Source of the DNA: Blasia pusilla
Taxonomy: Eukaryota; Marchantiophyta; Marchantiopsida; Blasiales
DNA length: 64,000 nucleotides
Direction of reading: 5' to 3'
Assembly (NCBI GenBank): GCA_050084515.1
Contig: CM114275.1
Coordinates: forward strand, 8,370,001-8,434,000
Below the pieces are notes generated by a model. That model had not been told where the DNA came from and did not search any database. It worked only from the letters and a program-made list of their open reading frames with translations. The position numbers and the translations under genes were made by a program. Below, in pieces: positions 21,504-33,645 of the stretch. Position 1 is the stretch's first letter, and each line of letters begins with the position of its first letter.

Positions 21504-23150
21504 CTATGGAAGCCTAGTCTGTTTCTTGGCTTCTCCTCGATGTGGATCCCACTCTGCGGCTGCTCCACGCGTCACAACTGTGGCGGCCTCCATTTGGGCA
21601 ACCCTGCACATCCAACTAGGATCCTCCATGTCTATGGCTACTCCATATGATGTCGATGCCACACATCCGGCATCGCGTAACCTCAATTCCATAATGGCAA
21701 TCTGCTCCTGTAGCTGCTGTATCTGAGAAGCCATCCCAGCTCACGCCCGGGATCTCCCTCAACGCATCTAGGTGATGGGACTCTACCTCCTCCACGGGCA
21801 GATCCACCATCCTGTCGGGAAACTCCAGCTCCTTGTCCCCCAACGGGACCACCTCGTGCACAACCTCTAGCCCCACTCGGACCGGGTACTCGCTCTGGTG
21901 CCCTCTCTGGCCCTTGGTCCGGACCGAGGGCCAGAGATGGCCCTCGGTCTTAGCATGGAGGAGGAGATGGTGCTGCACGCGGAGGTCAGCAGTGTGACTA
22001 TTGTCAGAGGTATGGTCATACATGCGCCAAATGTTTTAGTTTACATCTTGAGCACACGTCCATGACCCTAACGAGTGCAATCGCGCTGATGATGGGCTCC
22101 ACCACAAGACCAACAAGTAATAGTAGGCGGTTGAAGCTGAGCCGCATATGAAGGCGTAGGTCTCTGTGGCACGGCCGCCCGGTATCCTCCCTGAGCTCGT
22201 GGTGCCACAATCGACCTATCTCGGAGTCCACGTTGCTGCACAGGTGGCACAGACAATCGTGACTACTCTCGCCCAGAACCCATGGTGGCTACGCTCTCCT
22301 CCGCCATGTTGCACTCAATGTTCTTGGCGGTCCTAAAAACATCTCTCAAAGTAGGGGAGGTGTTCATAAGAAGCACCCCTCCCGCACCTGTGTTCGCAAG
22401 GTCCGGTCCAACAACGCGTACCATGATTGGATAGCCTAAGCCTCCGTCATCCCATGAGTGACGTTGATCAACTAGCGCAAGCGAGTGTAAGCCTCATGCA
22501 AACTCTCACCCGGGCGCCTGTGAAAGTCGTGGATGCTTCGCAACTTCTCCGTCTGTACCCCTTGGTAGCTTGCCCTCAACTCAACAAAGAACTCAACCAC
22601 GAGGTTGAACCTGGGACGAACCCGACTAGATGGTGCAACTGCTCCAGTGCGAGTGACCCCTTCTAAAACATCACTAGTGGAAGAGGAAGTAGCCTCTCCT
22701 GACTCCTCCTCCTCATTTGGGAACGACTCCTTCCATGACACATAGTGTGGGTCATAGTAGAGTCGCCATGCCTCAATCTCCTAGGCATATTTATGGGAGA
22801 ACTCATGGTAATCATCCATGGGCGCCCCCTCTAAATGCTGGAGCATACCGTTCCATGCTATAAATGGGTTGAACTCTCTAAAGTTCCTAGCCCGCTATGG
22901 GTCACACCAACTCCTAAACTCCGCAATGAAGTCGTGTAGCTCTATAGTGCCTACAGCACCCAAAAATCTACGCGGTCCTCTACACCGGTCGTCCATCTCA
23001 TACGCCCAACTGGTAGGACCACTCAATGTGTACAGTGGATCACTAAGACACTCCTCTACATGCTCACTCTCGTCTGAAGATGACATAGAAGGAGATCGAG
23101 GTGGTCTCTCACGTGGACACCCTCGAAACCTTGCACCACCTGGGTAAACC
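21504..23150 (-). pseudogene. Ty3/gypsy gag region
   Basis: Reading down from about 23086: an acidic N-terminus (MSSSDESEHVEECLSD), a gag capsid core with RSIHDFHRRPGESLHEAYTR (22472-22741, continuing below) and a zinc knuckle CWSCGGAHHQRDC (22068-22256). The knuckle has CX2CX3HX4C spacing, one residue short of the usual CX4H. A probable coiled coil QIQQLQEQIAIMELRLRD follows at 21734-21504. The frame changes at least twice (22741 and 22256 are in different frames), so gag is broken. Gag packages the element RNA. Confidence 0.75.
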
Positions 23151-25392
23151 CTCCAGAGCTACTCTCAAGTCCACTACCTCGCCTCTCAAAATCCCAAAAG
23201 GACGCCGTGATGGCCCTCGTGCCCCTCTCACACAATCACTCTCAATCTCGTGAGTAATCCCTCAATCACTCAAACTAAACATGCGGCACTCAATCTACAC
23301 TCTCTCACTTAGACGCGTGGTGTGCGGCAACAAGCAGCGTGGTGCGACAAATCAACCCATCTATCGTCTTATCGACAAACCATCCTCAACTTTGGACATC
23401 CCACACAGGTCTATGTCCCCTAAATCCATACATCATCAATACTACTAGCATCAACACGAAACCCAATATCCCAAATAACTTCCCAATATCCGGAAATCCC
23501 TCACACGTGTAGGGTAAGAGACCAGAATGGATAACCTGACAATAATATCGATATTGCTCCTTAACAACTACAAATCTCGACCCCAACTTGGTCTTGAAGA
23601 CAACTTCTCCAATCAACAAGTCGTACTCCTCTCCTACTCACATTGCTCAAACCTCCTCGATGTGCGGTGCAGGTCCAACGGTCCAGTGCAGCACTGGCGA
23701 CAGGGAAGGGCTACAAACGGCACTCGACGGCATACCCTCCTCAATCAGCAATTCACATACTCTGCACCTTAGTGAAGGAGCAGCTCCCCAATCGAGACGG
23801 TGCGGTGCGGCCACATGCCGCATGGCGTGGCAATCGGCGGTGCGTTGCGACTACGGGCGTCACGGCACGGTACTCGATCATCCTCGAGCGGCTACCAATC
23901 CCAACATAGCAACATGAAATGAAAAATCAAACACCATAACCCGAGGTCACCTGTCATCACTGATTGATGACGAAACTACGATGACGGTGGCGGCCAAACC
24001 AAAGTACGTGGAGGCGGCGCAAGTCAAAGAATCAACGGTAGTCATGGAAGACCCTCCACTCCGTAATGGCGGCAATGGCAACTAAAGGGTGGACAACGGC
24101 CGAATGCCGCTCTGAGCAGCGCTAGGCGACGGCAATAGCCGACGTTCGACAGTGGACCATCGATGATGAAGGTTGACCATTGACTGTTGACGGCGGACCG
24201 TTGATGGTGATTATGACAGTGGCGGCTGGTTTAGGGTTTGAACAATTTAACCTTAAAAATCGCCTAGCAATGAAAAATTTGCAAGATTGACCATAGCTTT
24301 TTGTTTGCAACTCCAAATTTCACACCATTTATTGCACAGCGTGCATAACTTCACGATCTACAATGGCGTCAAAAAATATTTGTAATCGAACATTCCAGTA
24401 AAAATTGACAAGAACTGTCGTAAAGCCAAATGTCTCTTTCTCCTACACATAATTCAGCAGCGCTTCCACGCTGATTTCTCCCAACAAAAATGTAAAACAT
24501 GTGAGAACACAAATCAGCAAGCTACATGGTGCTCCCGAGAGCACTGGCATGGGGCAACCCGCCCCTATACTCAATCCCTATAAAAAATTGGTCAGTGCTT
24601 CCGCGCGCCACTCTTCCACACAAAAAATCGGCAAAGGAGACATCACAAGTAAGCGGCTCTTGCTCCGGTGAGCACTCCCATGAACCGCTGAACGGGAATA
24701 CGATCCCCCACCTGTAAAACCAGCGAGCTCCCCCATGAAGCTCTCTCACTCACTCATTCTCTCTTTCTAAAATTAGATCAAATCTCCCTCACAACATTAT
24801 AGTTCTCACATGTGTCTCTCAATGTCAAACCAAACCCACTCTCATAATGAGAGGCTTGGGTTACACACATAAGGCAAGCAAGACCATAGCTCCGCCGCCT
24901 CAAGCCAAGAGGTTTAACAAAGAGAGAATGAGCTCTCAAGCTCTCTCTCCTTGAGGTATACCCGTCCTCTTCCCAAGCTCTCTCCATGGTAACCTATGCT
25001 CCCAAGTCACCTCCTTGGCTCTTGACCTAATGTAGGAGGTCAAGGGCCACTTACGAAAAATAGAAAGTCGATCATATACTCAAAATGGTACTTATCTAAA
25101 ATAGTAAGTTCCTCAATATGGCTCTAAATGAGCCGAAACGAAAGGGAAACCTGCTCTCTCAGGTTTCTTGGGGCCTCAGAAGATCATCCTTGACCTATTG
25201 AGCATGTCCTCCACTACTCACAAAGATGCTCTACTAGATCTCACCGATTTATCCTAAAAGACGTGATAGTGATTACAAACATGTTAATATTTCCACATAA
25301 TATAAGTTCTTTTTTTTTCCTGTGTGATTTGTAGTTTATCAATAAATAATGATGGAGTTGCGGGCCAAGCCAAACCATGCAATACTCCCTAA
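23151..25392. other. Probable leader and 5' LTR of the Ty3/gypsy element; boundaries unclear
   Basis: No protein domain is visible. The stretch upstream of gag (higher coordinates) should contain the primer-binding site and 5' LTR. I did not find a tRNA-Met-type primer-binding site. Simple Ser/Leu-codon-like CTCTCT-rich sequence at 24700-25000 is unusual for the region and may be LTR. The right limit is set by the Helitron fragment. Confidence 0.35.
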
Positions 25393-26280
25393 ATGGAATG
25401 CAGTTCCTATGACTCATCGTCATGTATTTGAGGCAATGAAGCACACTTTACAAGACATTATGGGAGTGATCTCTATTAATCTATGAAAAATTCCACTTGG
25501 TGGAAAACTCATGATATTTGGTGGTGACTTTTCGTTAAGTCTTGCTTGTTGTTCATCATGGGGATTGTCCAAAAATCATCTAAGCCACTATAAAGAGATC
25601 ATTTCTATTGTTTGATGTAAATGTGATAAGGTTAATAACAAACATACAAAGTTCAAATGTTCAAAGGTCATATGCGTGCTGAAAAACAAGCATAATAATA
25701 AGCCTTTGCTTATTGGTTATTGGAGGTGGGAGGGCCATATACCTTTGCACCCTTATTTGGTAGAAGACTGTATAAGATTACGATTTGAAATTGTTACTGA
25801 TATCAATAAGATATGTGATCTTATGTATATGAAAATTCTCCTAGCCAATTCCATGAAATTGATTTCTTGAGAGATATGGGTATTTTGAAACCAAGAAATA
25901 GAGATGTTAACAATATAATGTAGACATCATGTCTTGATTCCATCAGTAGGTAGTACTTATTTTGCATATTTTCTTCAAGAAGTTTTTTTAAAAGATTTGG
26001 ATACTAATTAAACATTCCTTCTTCTTACTAATTTAAAATATGTCGTATACGAGGATGTATTTACCTTAGTGTCAATTTTTTTTCCAAATGAGGGAACAAG
26101 TCATATATACCCCATTGAATTTCTCGACACATGCTTGCCATCTCGATTATCTCCACATCGTTTTTTCTTAAAGGTTGTGGTACCAATTTTGCTCTTACGA
26201 ACATGAATGAGTCAGAAGGACAAGTAAACGAGACTAGATTCAATTTGGTGATTTCAAATTGTGGTTTCATCTAACATTAC
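25393..26280 (+). pseudogene. Helitron Pif1-like helicase fragment
   Basis: Plus-strand frames reproduce the helicase part of Helitron RepHel proteins in order. They are PMTHRHVFEAMKHTLQDIMG at 25407 onwards, PLGGKLMIFGGDF, LLVVHHGDCPKII, ATIKRSFLLFDVNVIRLITN, FLRDMGILKPRNRDVNNIM (25863-25919) and YPIEFLDTCLPSRLSPHRFF (about 26112-26172). Stops and a frameshift separate them. The Walker B Asp-Glu-Ala that precedes PM in active helicases reads Asn-Ala-Val here. The Rep nuclease half is absent, and I did not locate a TC start or a hairpin-CTRR end. Confidence 0.82.
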
Positions 26281-26286
26281 AGATGT

Positions 26287-26812
26287 GCTGAAACTAGTGT
26301 GCGGCCCTTTGAGAGGGGTGGAAGGAGACATAAATTAATAAACATGTGTGGAGGAAACGTGGATAAACTAGACAGTGAGGAAAAAAATGATGAGAACATG
26401 TAGGGGCCGTAATGATTATATGGAAGAATACTGAATTTTTATTCCACATATGCCATTGATTATATTTGACTCTAATTTTTTGTTTTGATTTATGCAAGTT
26501 TAAATTCTCTATTTGCTCGGCTTTTGTTATAATTATTAGTAAGTCTCAAGATCAGATTCTACAAACTGTTCAAATTTACTTGTCTCTCGTAGTCTCTCAT
26601 GATTAATTATATGTAACATTGTAACATGATTAAGAATAGGAAAGAGAGGTTCAATCCACATTATCATTTGAAGCAACCAGTGTGCGGCTTTGAGAGGGAG
26701 GAAGTTGAGAGGAGAATTAGTTATTATACTCGCGTGAAGGACACTTGGATAGGTTAGATAGTGAGAAAAAACAAGAACGAGTGTATGTAGAGGCTAAAAT
26801 GAAAACATTCAA
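26287..26812 (+). repeat. Direct duplication, two diverged copies of about 140 bp
   Basis: 26287-26430 and 26667-26812 share, in order, AGTGTGCGGC, TTTGAGAGG, GTGGATAAACTAGA/TTGGATAGGTTAGA, AGTGAG-AAAAA, ATGTAG-GGC and AAAATG/TAATGA blocks. The copies are about 380 bp apart and lie just after the Helitron fragment, so they may be part of that element's 3' region. Confidence 0.6.
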
Positions 26813-28730
26813 ATAAGATAAATTTCTTTAAACACTTCACTATGCATCTAAATGTATAAAAATCCCTTGCTTGAAATATAATTTTCATCTATGTATCGTA
26901 AGCTCTTGCACAATACTACTATCAATTAGTAAAGGAGTATGCCAACACTAAACATCCACTAGTGGGCAGCCTGTGCCACTTACGGGAGTGAAGGACTAAT
27001 CACACAATTTTTTCTTCCCACCCCTAGAGGGTGAAATATTTGTTGGCTGCCCATATAATAGAAAGCATTTTTTCGCTGCCCGATTGTCACATATCAAACA
27101 AATAAGTGTTTGGAAGTCAAGAAGGCACTCTCCAATATAATATACTACCATCCTCTTTCAACGAGTGGGAAACATGTTCTTCTTGTTAGCAATAAGTTAA
27201 TTCTTTTTGCATACTTGTCAATAGGGGATTGCTTAAAAAAATCTACTTGTAGAGGATGGGGTTCCCCAAACATCCTCTTTTAATAACATAGATAAATGGT
27301 CATTATTCAAAATTCTCTACTGCGTCCTATCCGACTTTGAACGCAGCAACAGGGTCCATTCACCATGTGAGGCAATTTCCCCGGCGACCATTGTATTTTA
27401 TCAACCAACAATGTATGTGATGCGATGCCCAGAAACCGTCCACATCTGAAACGCCCAGATTTTTGCCTGCCGTCAAATCTTTCAGGCCCTGCTACTCCCG
27501 ACACCCGCTTCTGTCCAGTTTTAGACCGCCGGATCGAAAAGATAAAACTTTCAGTCGTCCGGGATTATGAAGAATGCCGGCTCTGAGCGCGCCGTGGGGT
27601 GATCGTTCGTTACCGCCGGTAAGTCGGTAAGTCTCGCATGAATTCTGCTACGCTCAGCCTCCAATAATTTCGCCTGTCCCCGAGGATCTGGATGCTGCGA
27701 CTGCACTCGGCATATGTGAGAAAATACCCGGAGATTAGTGACGAGTGCTGCCGAGGGTCTGGCTTGGCCCTGTGGCTGAGGAACTGCCATCAGCGATCTT
27801 CTTGAAGCGAGAGTCAGGCTGCTGTGCAGTTAGATGGATGGATGGATGGATTGATTTGATTGATTGATTGATTGACGCATGGAAGGACTTGAGGAATAAT
27901 AACTGCCTCTACACGGACACAAATGCTGTTCAGTTGTGCTCATTTGAAAGGAAGAATACTGCGAGTAGGTGTTGCAGAGTCGAATGCACATGATTGAAGT
28001 CGAGATAGCCTCGATGAAGGTACATAGGAAATCTTACACTTGGTTGGAGTCTTCTCATCTTGTGAAACTCAACCCCATGATAACTAGATTCAGTGCTCTG
28101 GTCTTTGTGTCCGGGAGTTCAAAGACTCGATCTGCTTCGTATGTTGCTGCTTGTGTGGCTACCGTCTGTAATTTTGGTTGTTGTATGTCCGCCTACTACC
28201 TCTGTCCAAATGTGCTTGGTTGTGTTGGAGTGCCCTCTGCCAGACGGTACTCCTGCAACACTTTCTCCACCTCTGTGGTAGTTTCTTTCAGAGCTGCAGC
28301 TAAGTCCATCTTCAGCTGCAGGGAGTGGCAAATTCCACATCGATGGACTCCCGCCGGGTGGTCCATACTAGGAAGCAGAATTCCTTGCTGGATAATCATA
28401 TGCTTTTTAAATCTTTGTGTCCTGCATCGTAGTGTTTACGGCCAGCGTCTTGGTGGCCTGAAAGCTTCCCCATTTCTTCCCCAAGGGACTGAGGTTTGTG
28501 ATGTGGGCTATTTTCGGGAAGGACTCCCCGGATCAGCTGTGGTGAGGAGATAGAGAGAAGAAATCTCCCGACCCATGCTCACGGGATTGTGTCAGATGAA
28601 GAAATTGAGAGAAACATTCGTGCGCCATTCTGAGATTAATGGAGCCTTAAAATAGTGACATACTGCACTCATTAAGTAGTGCCTGCCGTCGCCTTGCAAC
28701 CATAGATCCCGGTCACGCGGTGACAGGAGA
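26813..28730. other. Interval with unrecognised frames and a short microsatellite
   Basis: A (GGAT)n then (GATT)n run occupies about 27832-27874. A plus-strand frame at 27969-28553 (194 codons) and minus frames at 27551-27790 and 28196-28399 are open, but I see no domain. The minus frame 28196-28399 has a helix-like stretch (LAAALKETTTEVEKVLQEY), possibly a gene scrap. I do not call a gene here. Confidence 0.35.
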
Positions 28731-28734
28731 GAAT

Positions 28735-29440
28735 GAATGAATGAGATTTTTTTGTCAATAATCCGAATCTGGCCAGAGCATGACGAAGTTTAGTGGACGT
28801 GTTGGCAGAAAATGTGAGAAGCCTGCGCTGTAGATCGCTGGATCTTCATGAAGGTGCAATAATGTCGTCCTTTCTCTATTTTTCCCAGACATATTGCACG
28901 TCCTCTCCCAAAATTTTCTTGCTCATCGGAAGTGACATAGATATAGTTTTTGTGCAATATCTCCAAACGGTCTTTGTCAGTGCTTGTTGGCAGATCATGG
29001 ATTGATACGTTCCACTTGCTAAGCCATCGCTGCACTCATGGTACAAGTTTTTTGACAGTGTGTACCCCAACAGTTCTTCCTGGATAGAGCAATCTAATGT
29101 TTCAATTGTCTATTTGAAGGCTCCATTACTTCAGTGTTTGAAGCTTTGGGAGTACTCAAAGTAGCAGACTTGGTAAAGAGGAAACGGAACAGAGCAAAGA
29201 GCTCGCAAGTTATTCAGGTACTGTTCAAATTCCTTGACCTTTAGAGATGACAATTGATGTAGAGATTCAGAGATTGGCATCAGCCTCTTTCTGGGATTCA
29301 GTATGTTGATGTTCCAGTTGATCTGAATTGGGATTTTATTCCACGTTTTCGTCAGAAACTCAACCTGACAAACGTTTTCCATAGGTCGCCATGTTTTGAT
29401 GAACACTCTACTCTGAGTATGAGACATCTTTCAACATCCT
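28735..29440 (-). pseudogene. LINE 3'-end fragment, copy A
   Basis: The minus strand gives VQRWLSKWNVSIHDLPTS and LEILHKNYIYV (28790-29035), colinear with the same region of copy C at 34.2 kb (CKEWLVKWGMSIDAVPTA and LAEQLHSNYIPIN). The unit ends in a (CATT)n tail (complement of GAATGAATGAATGA at 28733-28746), the usual simple tail of these LINEs. Minus-strand frames up to 29440 are probably the same fragment. Several stops; no catalytic part. Confidence 0.6.
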
Positions 29441-29967
29441 GGTAACTCGTACCAGGATGGTGAAGATGATTGTAAGAGATTCACAAGTCATTGCAATCAG
29501 AAACTTAGAGTGGGTTTCAGCTGTTTCAGTCAATAATTGAAGGACTCGTTTAATAGACACTGACCTATGAGTAGATTCTCTGTGCGGGACTCTCACTAAC
29601 CACATCTACCAAGCTAGATGTAGTCTACTCCCATATCTACCAAGCTAGATGATGTTCGTTCTTGACCCTATGTCTACACTTTTAAATTGTACAACTGCAC
29701 AGCCTTTTGTTTCTATGTACCCTCATGTCCAGAGCTAGCCACCATGCCACCTTTGGTCTTCAATGACAGGCAATGGGGTCATGAGTTACTCTAAAAACTA
29801 CTTTTGACATGAGTTCAATTTCCATTTCCATTTCTGTCCAAAGCGATTGGACATAGTTATCAGGGGGACCTTTTCTCTGCCTGATGCCTTGATTCCTACT
29901 CCTGGGGTGATTGTAATTGAAATGGCCATTGCAGCCTTGATCTCCATTATCTATATTCTGAAGAGAG

Positions 29968-30400
29968 GACAGATTCTTGAATTTCAACACATGGAATGGT
30001 TGACATGTGTCTTTCTGGGTTGAGAAAAAAATTTATTGGATAATTTTATGAGTCAGGGAATTCTGTTTTCTTTGTCCATTTTTATTATTATTTTGTTTTC
30101 ATTTTTGATGGGTTGTATTTAAACATTGTAACACAAGACTCCATTCATCACATGGACACTTTTTAAAATACTTATTAAAGGATGCCTTCTTGATTTTCAA
30201 CACATGGAATGGTGAACATGTGTCTTTCCGGGCAGAGATTTTTTTATAGGGCAGGAGATTTTTTCCTAACATGCCGTTTTATTGCAAAGTTCTTTTCATT
30301 CCATTTTTTAATTTGGTTCTATATTTTCTGAGATTTAACATAATAACCTTGAAGACTCCATTCATGACAAGGATGTTTTCTGTTCCAGTTATTTAAGTCA
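29968..30400 (+). repeat. Tandem duplication, two units of about 220 bp
   Basis: TTCAACACATGGAATGGT followed by ACATGTGTCTTTC is found near 29979 and again near 30197. Each is followed by AT-rich sequence and then AAGACTCCATTCATCACA or AAGACTCCATTCATGACA (about 30137 and 30353). Confidence 0.7.
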
Positions 30401-31189
30401 TAATGTGTGATGGAAGTTAATTCACTAGGTCACTGAGGTTATGGGAGGAGATCCTACAGCATAGCTTGCTGGAGTACACTTCACTAGGAGCTCCTCACAA
30501 GGAAGTTAGACTGACAAGGTATGCAAAGATCCTGGACTGATTAACCTAAATATTTAGTTAGACAAGAATATTGATAATTTCCTTCAAAGACATTCGCTTA
30601 CTGCCAACTTTGTGAAATGCAATCCAAGTCCTTGATGGTGTTAATGTCAACTCTCTGAATCATGCCAACTTTCCAAAAAAATTCATAGACTAATCAATTG
30701 TAGAACAAGGGTTGGAGTGAACCATGCCCAGTGAATTGGAGCTGGGATTGAAATTGAGCTGTAGAATAATCATATAACAACTATATATCAACAGAATCCA
30801 AGCAAGTAAAATTTATGAAATTGAGATCTGATCATGAGATTCAACTTTCTTAATCAGACTACAGCCATGGCAAGGAAATGAGAGGATGGGTTTTATTGGC
30901 CTCCTTTTCCATCAGATCCTTTCATCAGATGAGCATTAATGTTCAGAAAGAAGTAAAATTGAAAAGATAGTGTTCTTATTTGTCTAGCTCCGAAAAATGT
31001 AGCGTCTACCAAGACTCTCTCCCCTATTCATAGGTGAAAACTGTTCCCTTACCAGCTCTAAGTGAGAGAAGGCCAGTGCATGCTGAAGCATGGTGGACAT
31101 GGAGTTCGAGAGCCTGGCGAGAGAAGGAAAAAAGAAAGTAATTAATTTATTATCCGATGGGGCCTGAGAGGGTTATGGCGAGAGATGAG

Positions 31190-31345
31190 AGATTACACAT
31201 TAACTAGTGTCTGTAGTAGTGCTGCGGTCATAAACTGTGGTGGATGGTGCTAGTGGCTGCGATGGGTCAAACTGTACTCATTAAGTAGTGCCTGTCGTAG
31301 CCTTGCGACCGTAGACCCCGTGCCCTGGTTGGACGGTGCTTGAGA
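31190..31345 (+). repeat. Two adjacent copies of a short dispersed repeat
   Basis: Copies start near 31195 and 31264. The consensus is TCATTAAGTAGTGCCTGT, then GTAGCCTTGCGACC-TAGA, then CCCTGGTTGGACGGTGCT and GAGACTGGGATGGGTG, 80-95 bp in all. Further copies or parts are near 28660, 32757, 33593, 38104, 38345, 38555, 38649, 42017 and 42366. Confidence 0.7.
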
Positions 31346-31397
31346 CTGGGATGGGTGTGAGAAAATGATTGACCAGCAGAAGTATCTCCTTGTACAA

Positions 31398-32035
31398 AGT
31401 CAGAGCTAGCATCAGCTAGACCATCCATGATTTCAGCTTGTACACAATCAGCAAATCAGTTTCTATCTCTACACTAAATCAGAGCCCTACCATGATGTGA
31501 CTCTTCTTATTATCTAACAGATACTAAGCAGGATTCTACACAGTCACACCTTGCACTCACAACACAGATCCTCACATGTCACCAGCTCAGAGATCAGACA
31601 TGACTCACCTCATTGAGCACAAACAATCTCCATCAGCATACTAGACAAAACAACCTGCCTTCCAGTGAGGCTCTAGCAAGCACAGCAGTTAGTCTCAATC
31701 TCCTCTTCCTACTCTCTGATCACTCTGCAGCAGGACCAAGAGCCTCAGGAGTCCTCACCAAAACTGTGCATACTGTAGAATTAGCTTCTGCTCTCTAAAC
31801 AGAGACATTAAATACATGAGGGTGAGCACTTCTGGCCCTTAGATCTTCTTGAACAGATCCATACTCTAAATATCAGATGGTGGCTAGCCCTAACTCGAGA
31901 ATTGCACGAATTCAAGGTCACCCTAAAAAGATAGAGGAACACTAAGTTATCTCTAGCTAACTAAATTAGTATCCAACTAAGTTAGTATTTGACTAACTAC
32001 TTTTAGGGCATGACTAAACTAGATATTATCAAATT
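31398..32035 (+). repeat. Dispersed repeat of about 600 bp, copy 1
   Basis: This copy and the one at 37478-38045 share the start CAAAGTCAGAGCTAGC, the middle blocks GTGCATACTGTAGAATT and GCCCTTAGATCTTCT, and the end AACTAGATATT, in the same order and orientation. They are too diverged to be recent. Non-coding; a solo LTR or non-autonomous element is possible, but I cannot define termini. Confidence 0.75.
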
Positions 32036-32819
32036 TCAACACGTCTCACATAAACATGCCGATATTCCCCACCCAGCTTGGGGATGCTGAACTTTGGTAT
32101 GTGACTTTGATAGGTGAACTGGTACTCCTCACAATCTTGGGAGGACGGAGATATGTCGGGCTCAAGGCTGCTGATTGTATGTAGGGGTTTGGCAAACAAC
32201 TGATTTAGGATCTGGGGAGAATGTTTAAGCTCCCAGCCCGAGAGTCCAGATAGGGACTTGCTGTCCTATTTATGCGGAGGGGCTGTCTCCAAGGGGCAGG
32301 GTGCCCAAAGAGAGCCTGCTTGTTACCCCCAGAGATCATCACTACCTACCAAGGTGAACAGCCCTGGCATTAAGCTGCATAGGAGGGCCCGTGAATCCAG
32401 CTTCAAAAGAAGGAGAGGTCTCCATTTCTCCAACTAAGTCCGCTGGACACCTTACTTGTGGCAGGTTCCAACTACAGCAATGGGCAACTCATCAGAGAGT
32501 ATTGCTTGCACGAGGTTCACTCATTATAAGCTACCCAGGAGCAGTGCTTTAGAACATGTCCCAACATATCAGGCCTGTCAGGACTTATAGTTTTGGGGTT
32601 TAAACCCAACCAGACCACAACCCTAAACCCTAAACCCAACCAGCCTGCTGGGACGGGTCAAAGGGGGGGACGAAGTAACACATGATAGGAGGTAGGCTCT
32701 CATAGACAGTGGGTGCTCAGCATAGACTGTTAGCATGGAACATCCACCCAAAGACTATTCATTAAGTTGTGCCTTCATAGCCTTCCAACCATGGCACCCC
32801 GGTTGGATGGGGGGAGAGG
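32036..32819. other. Interval without a gene
   Basis: No domain is seen. It contains the telomere-like motif at 32621 and one copy of the short dispersed repeat near 32757. Confidence 0.4.
32621..32637 (+). repeat. Telomere-like (CCCTAAA) motif
   Basis: CCCTAAACCCTAAACCC matches the plant telomere repeat complement (2.4 units). Such short telo-box motifs occur in promoters and introns, so it need not mark a former chromosome end. Confidence 0.6.
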
Positions 32820-33645
32820 TAATGATGGAATAGATTTATTGTCCATGGGGACCCACAGGACCTTGGGACTTAGCTTTGCAAAAATTTACAGCAGTTAGGG
32901 AAGAGAGTACAAGCAACAGCAAGGACCAAAGAGGTCCGTCATGCCAGTTGATTTTCCCTAGTCTTCACACACCAATGTAGGAACTTAGCAATCTGAACCT
33001 GATTCTGTCTAGCCATGAATCGAGAGACCCTGAGGGCCGGGTAAGCAATGTAATTGTGAAAGGTGCAGTGGAAAAGATAATGATGTTCATTATCAAGGAG
33101 CCCCAAGTTGCAAAATCTACGTAATCTGTCCTCTCTTTTCTTCTCTGAGAATTTTCCTTTCTCAATCTCATGGTCAATTGGACCACACTGAACCTCGCTA
33201 ATGCATGAGGTAACTTAGTGGGTATGGCGGCAGAGATGTAAGGGGCCTGCTTCATGAATCTGTCAGTATTAATGAAGATGTGGTAGTGTCTGATCCCCCA
33301 TTTTTCTGAGATCTATTCCCCCTGTTCTCCCAAAGCTTCTGGTGCTGGTTCCAATTGATAGCATGAATCTCCATTGACGTCTCAGCCAAGGTCACAAAAT
33401 AGAGAATCCACGGGGACCTAGAAAGGGTCCTGGGACTTGATTTGCAAATTTTGCAATTCTTGAGCTGGAAGAGCACAAACAAAGAGGTCCAAGAAGTTGC
33501 TCTGTTCCAGATGGTGTTCTCTATCAGAGATAAGGTGTGAAATGATTTTTTGTCCATGGAGGCCCAAAAGGGGTAGATAGTGTATATTAGTGTAAGTAGT
33601 GCTTGTTGTAACTTTCCAACCAACCAGAGTGCCTGTGACCTGGAG
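32820..33645 (-). pseudogene. LINE 3'-end fragments, copy B and a nested tail
   Basis: Minus-strand frames give TKLPHALARFSVVQLTM and KERTDYVDFATWGSLIMN (32965-33255), the same protein end as copy C. The plus-strand block ATTTATTGTCC-GGGACC, which is the complement of the LINE tail, appears at about 32838 and in weaker form near 33395-33415 and 33545. The last two suggest that a second LINE end inserted into the first. Confidence 0.65.

Larger units (their letters stand above)
18031..23150 (-). mobile_element. Ty3/gypsy retrotransposon carrying a DNA methyltransferase
   Basis: On the minus strand, high to low coordinates, the element reads gag (23150-21504), protease (21422-20478), cytosine-5 methyltransferase (20486-19240) and reverse transcriptase (18842-18031). 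No RNase H or integrase follows: within about 250 bp of the last RT-family motif the sequence becomes the MULE. The copy is 3'-truncated or interrupted there. A 5' LTR must lie above 23.2 kb, but with one LTR its ends cannot be fixed. Stops and frameshifts occur in every domain, so this copy is not autonomous. The coding part is somewhat GC-richer than its flanks. Confidence 0.9.
29441..31397. other. AT-rich interval with short duplications
   Basis: No gene is recognised. Contents are a doubled CATCTACCAAGCTAGATG (about 29603-29653), the tandem duplication at 29968-30400 and the short dispersed repeat at 31190-31345. Confidence 0.5.

Noticed and set aside
27969-28553. 194-codon plus-strand ORF as a host gene
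   Set aside because: No domain or codon pattern is recognisable, the opposite strand is also partly open, and it has no neighbours to support it.
32621-32637. Interstitial telomere from a chromosome fusion
   Set aside because: Only about 2.4 repeat units, within a single-copy-looking interval; a short telo-box is enough to explain it.
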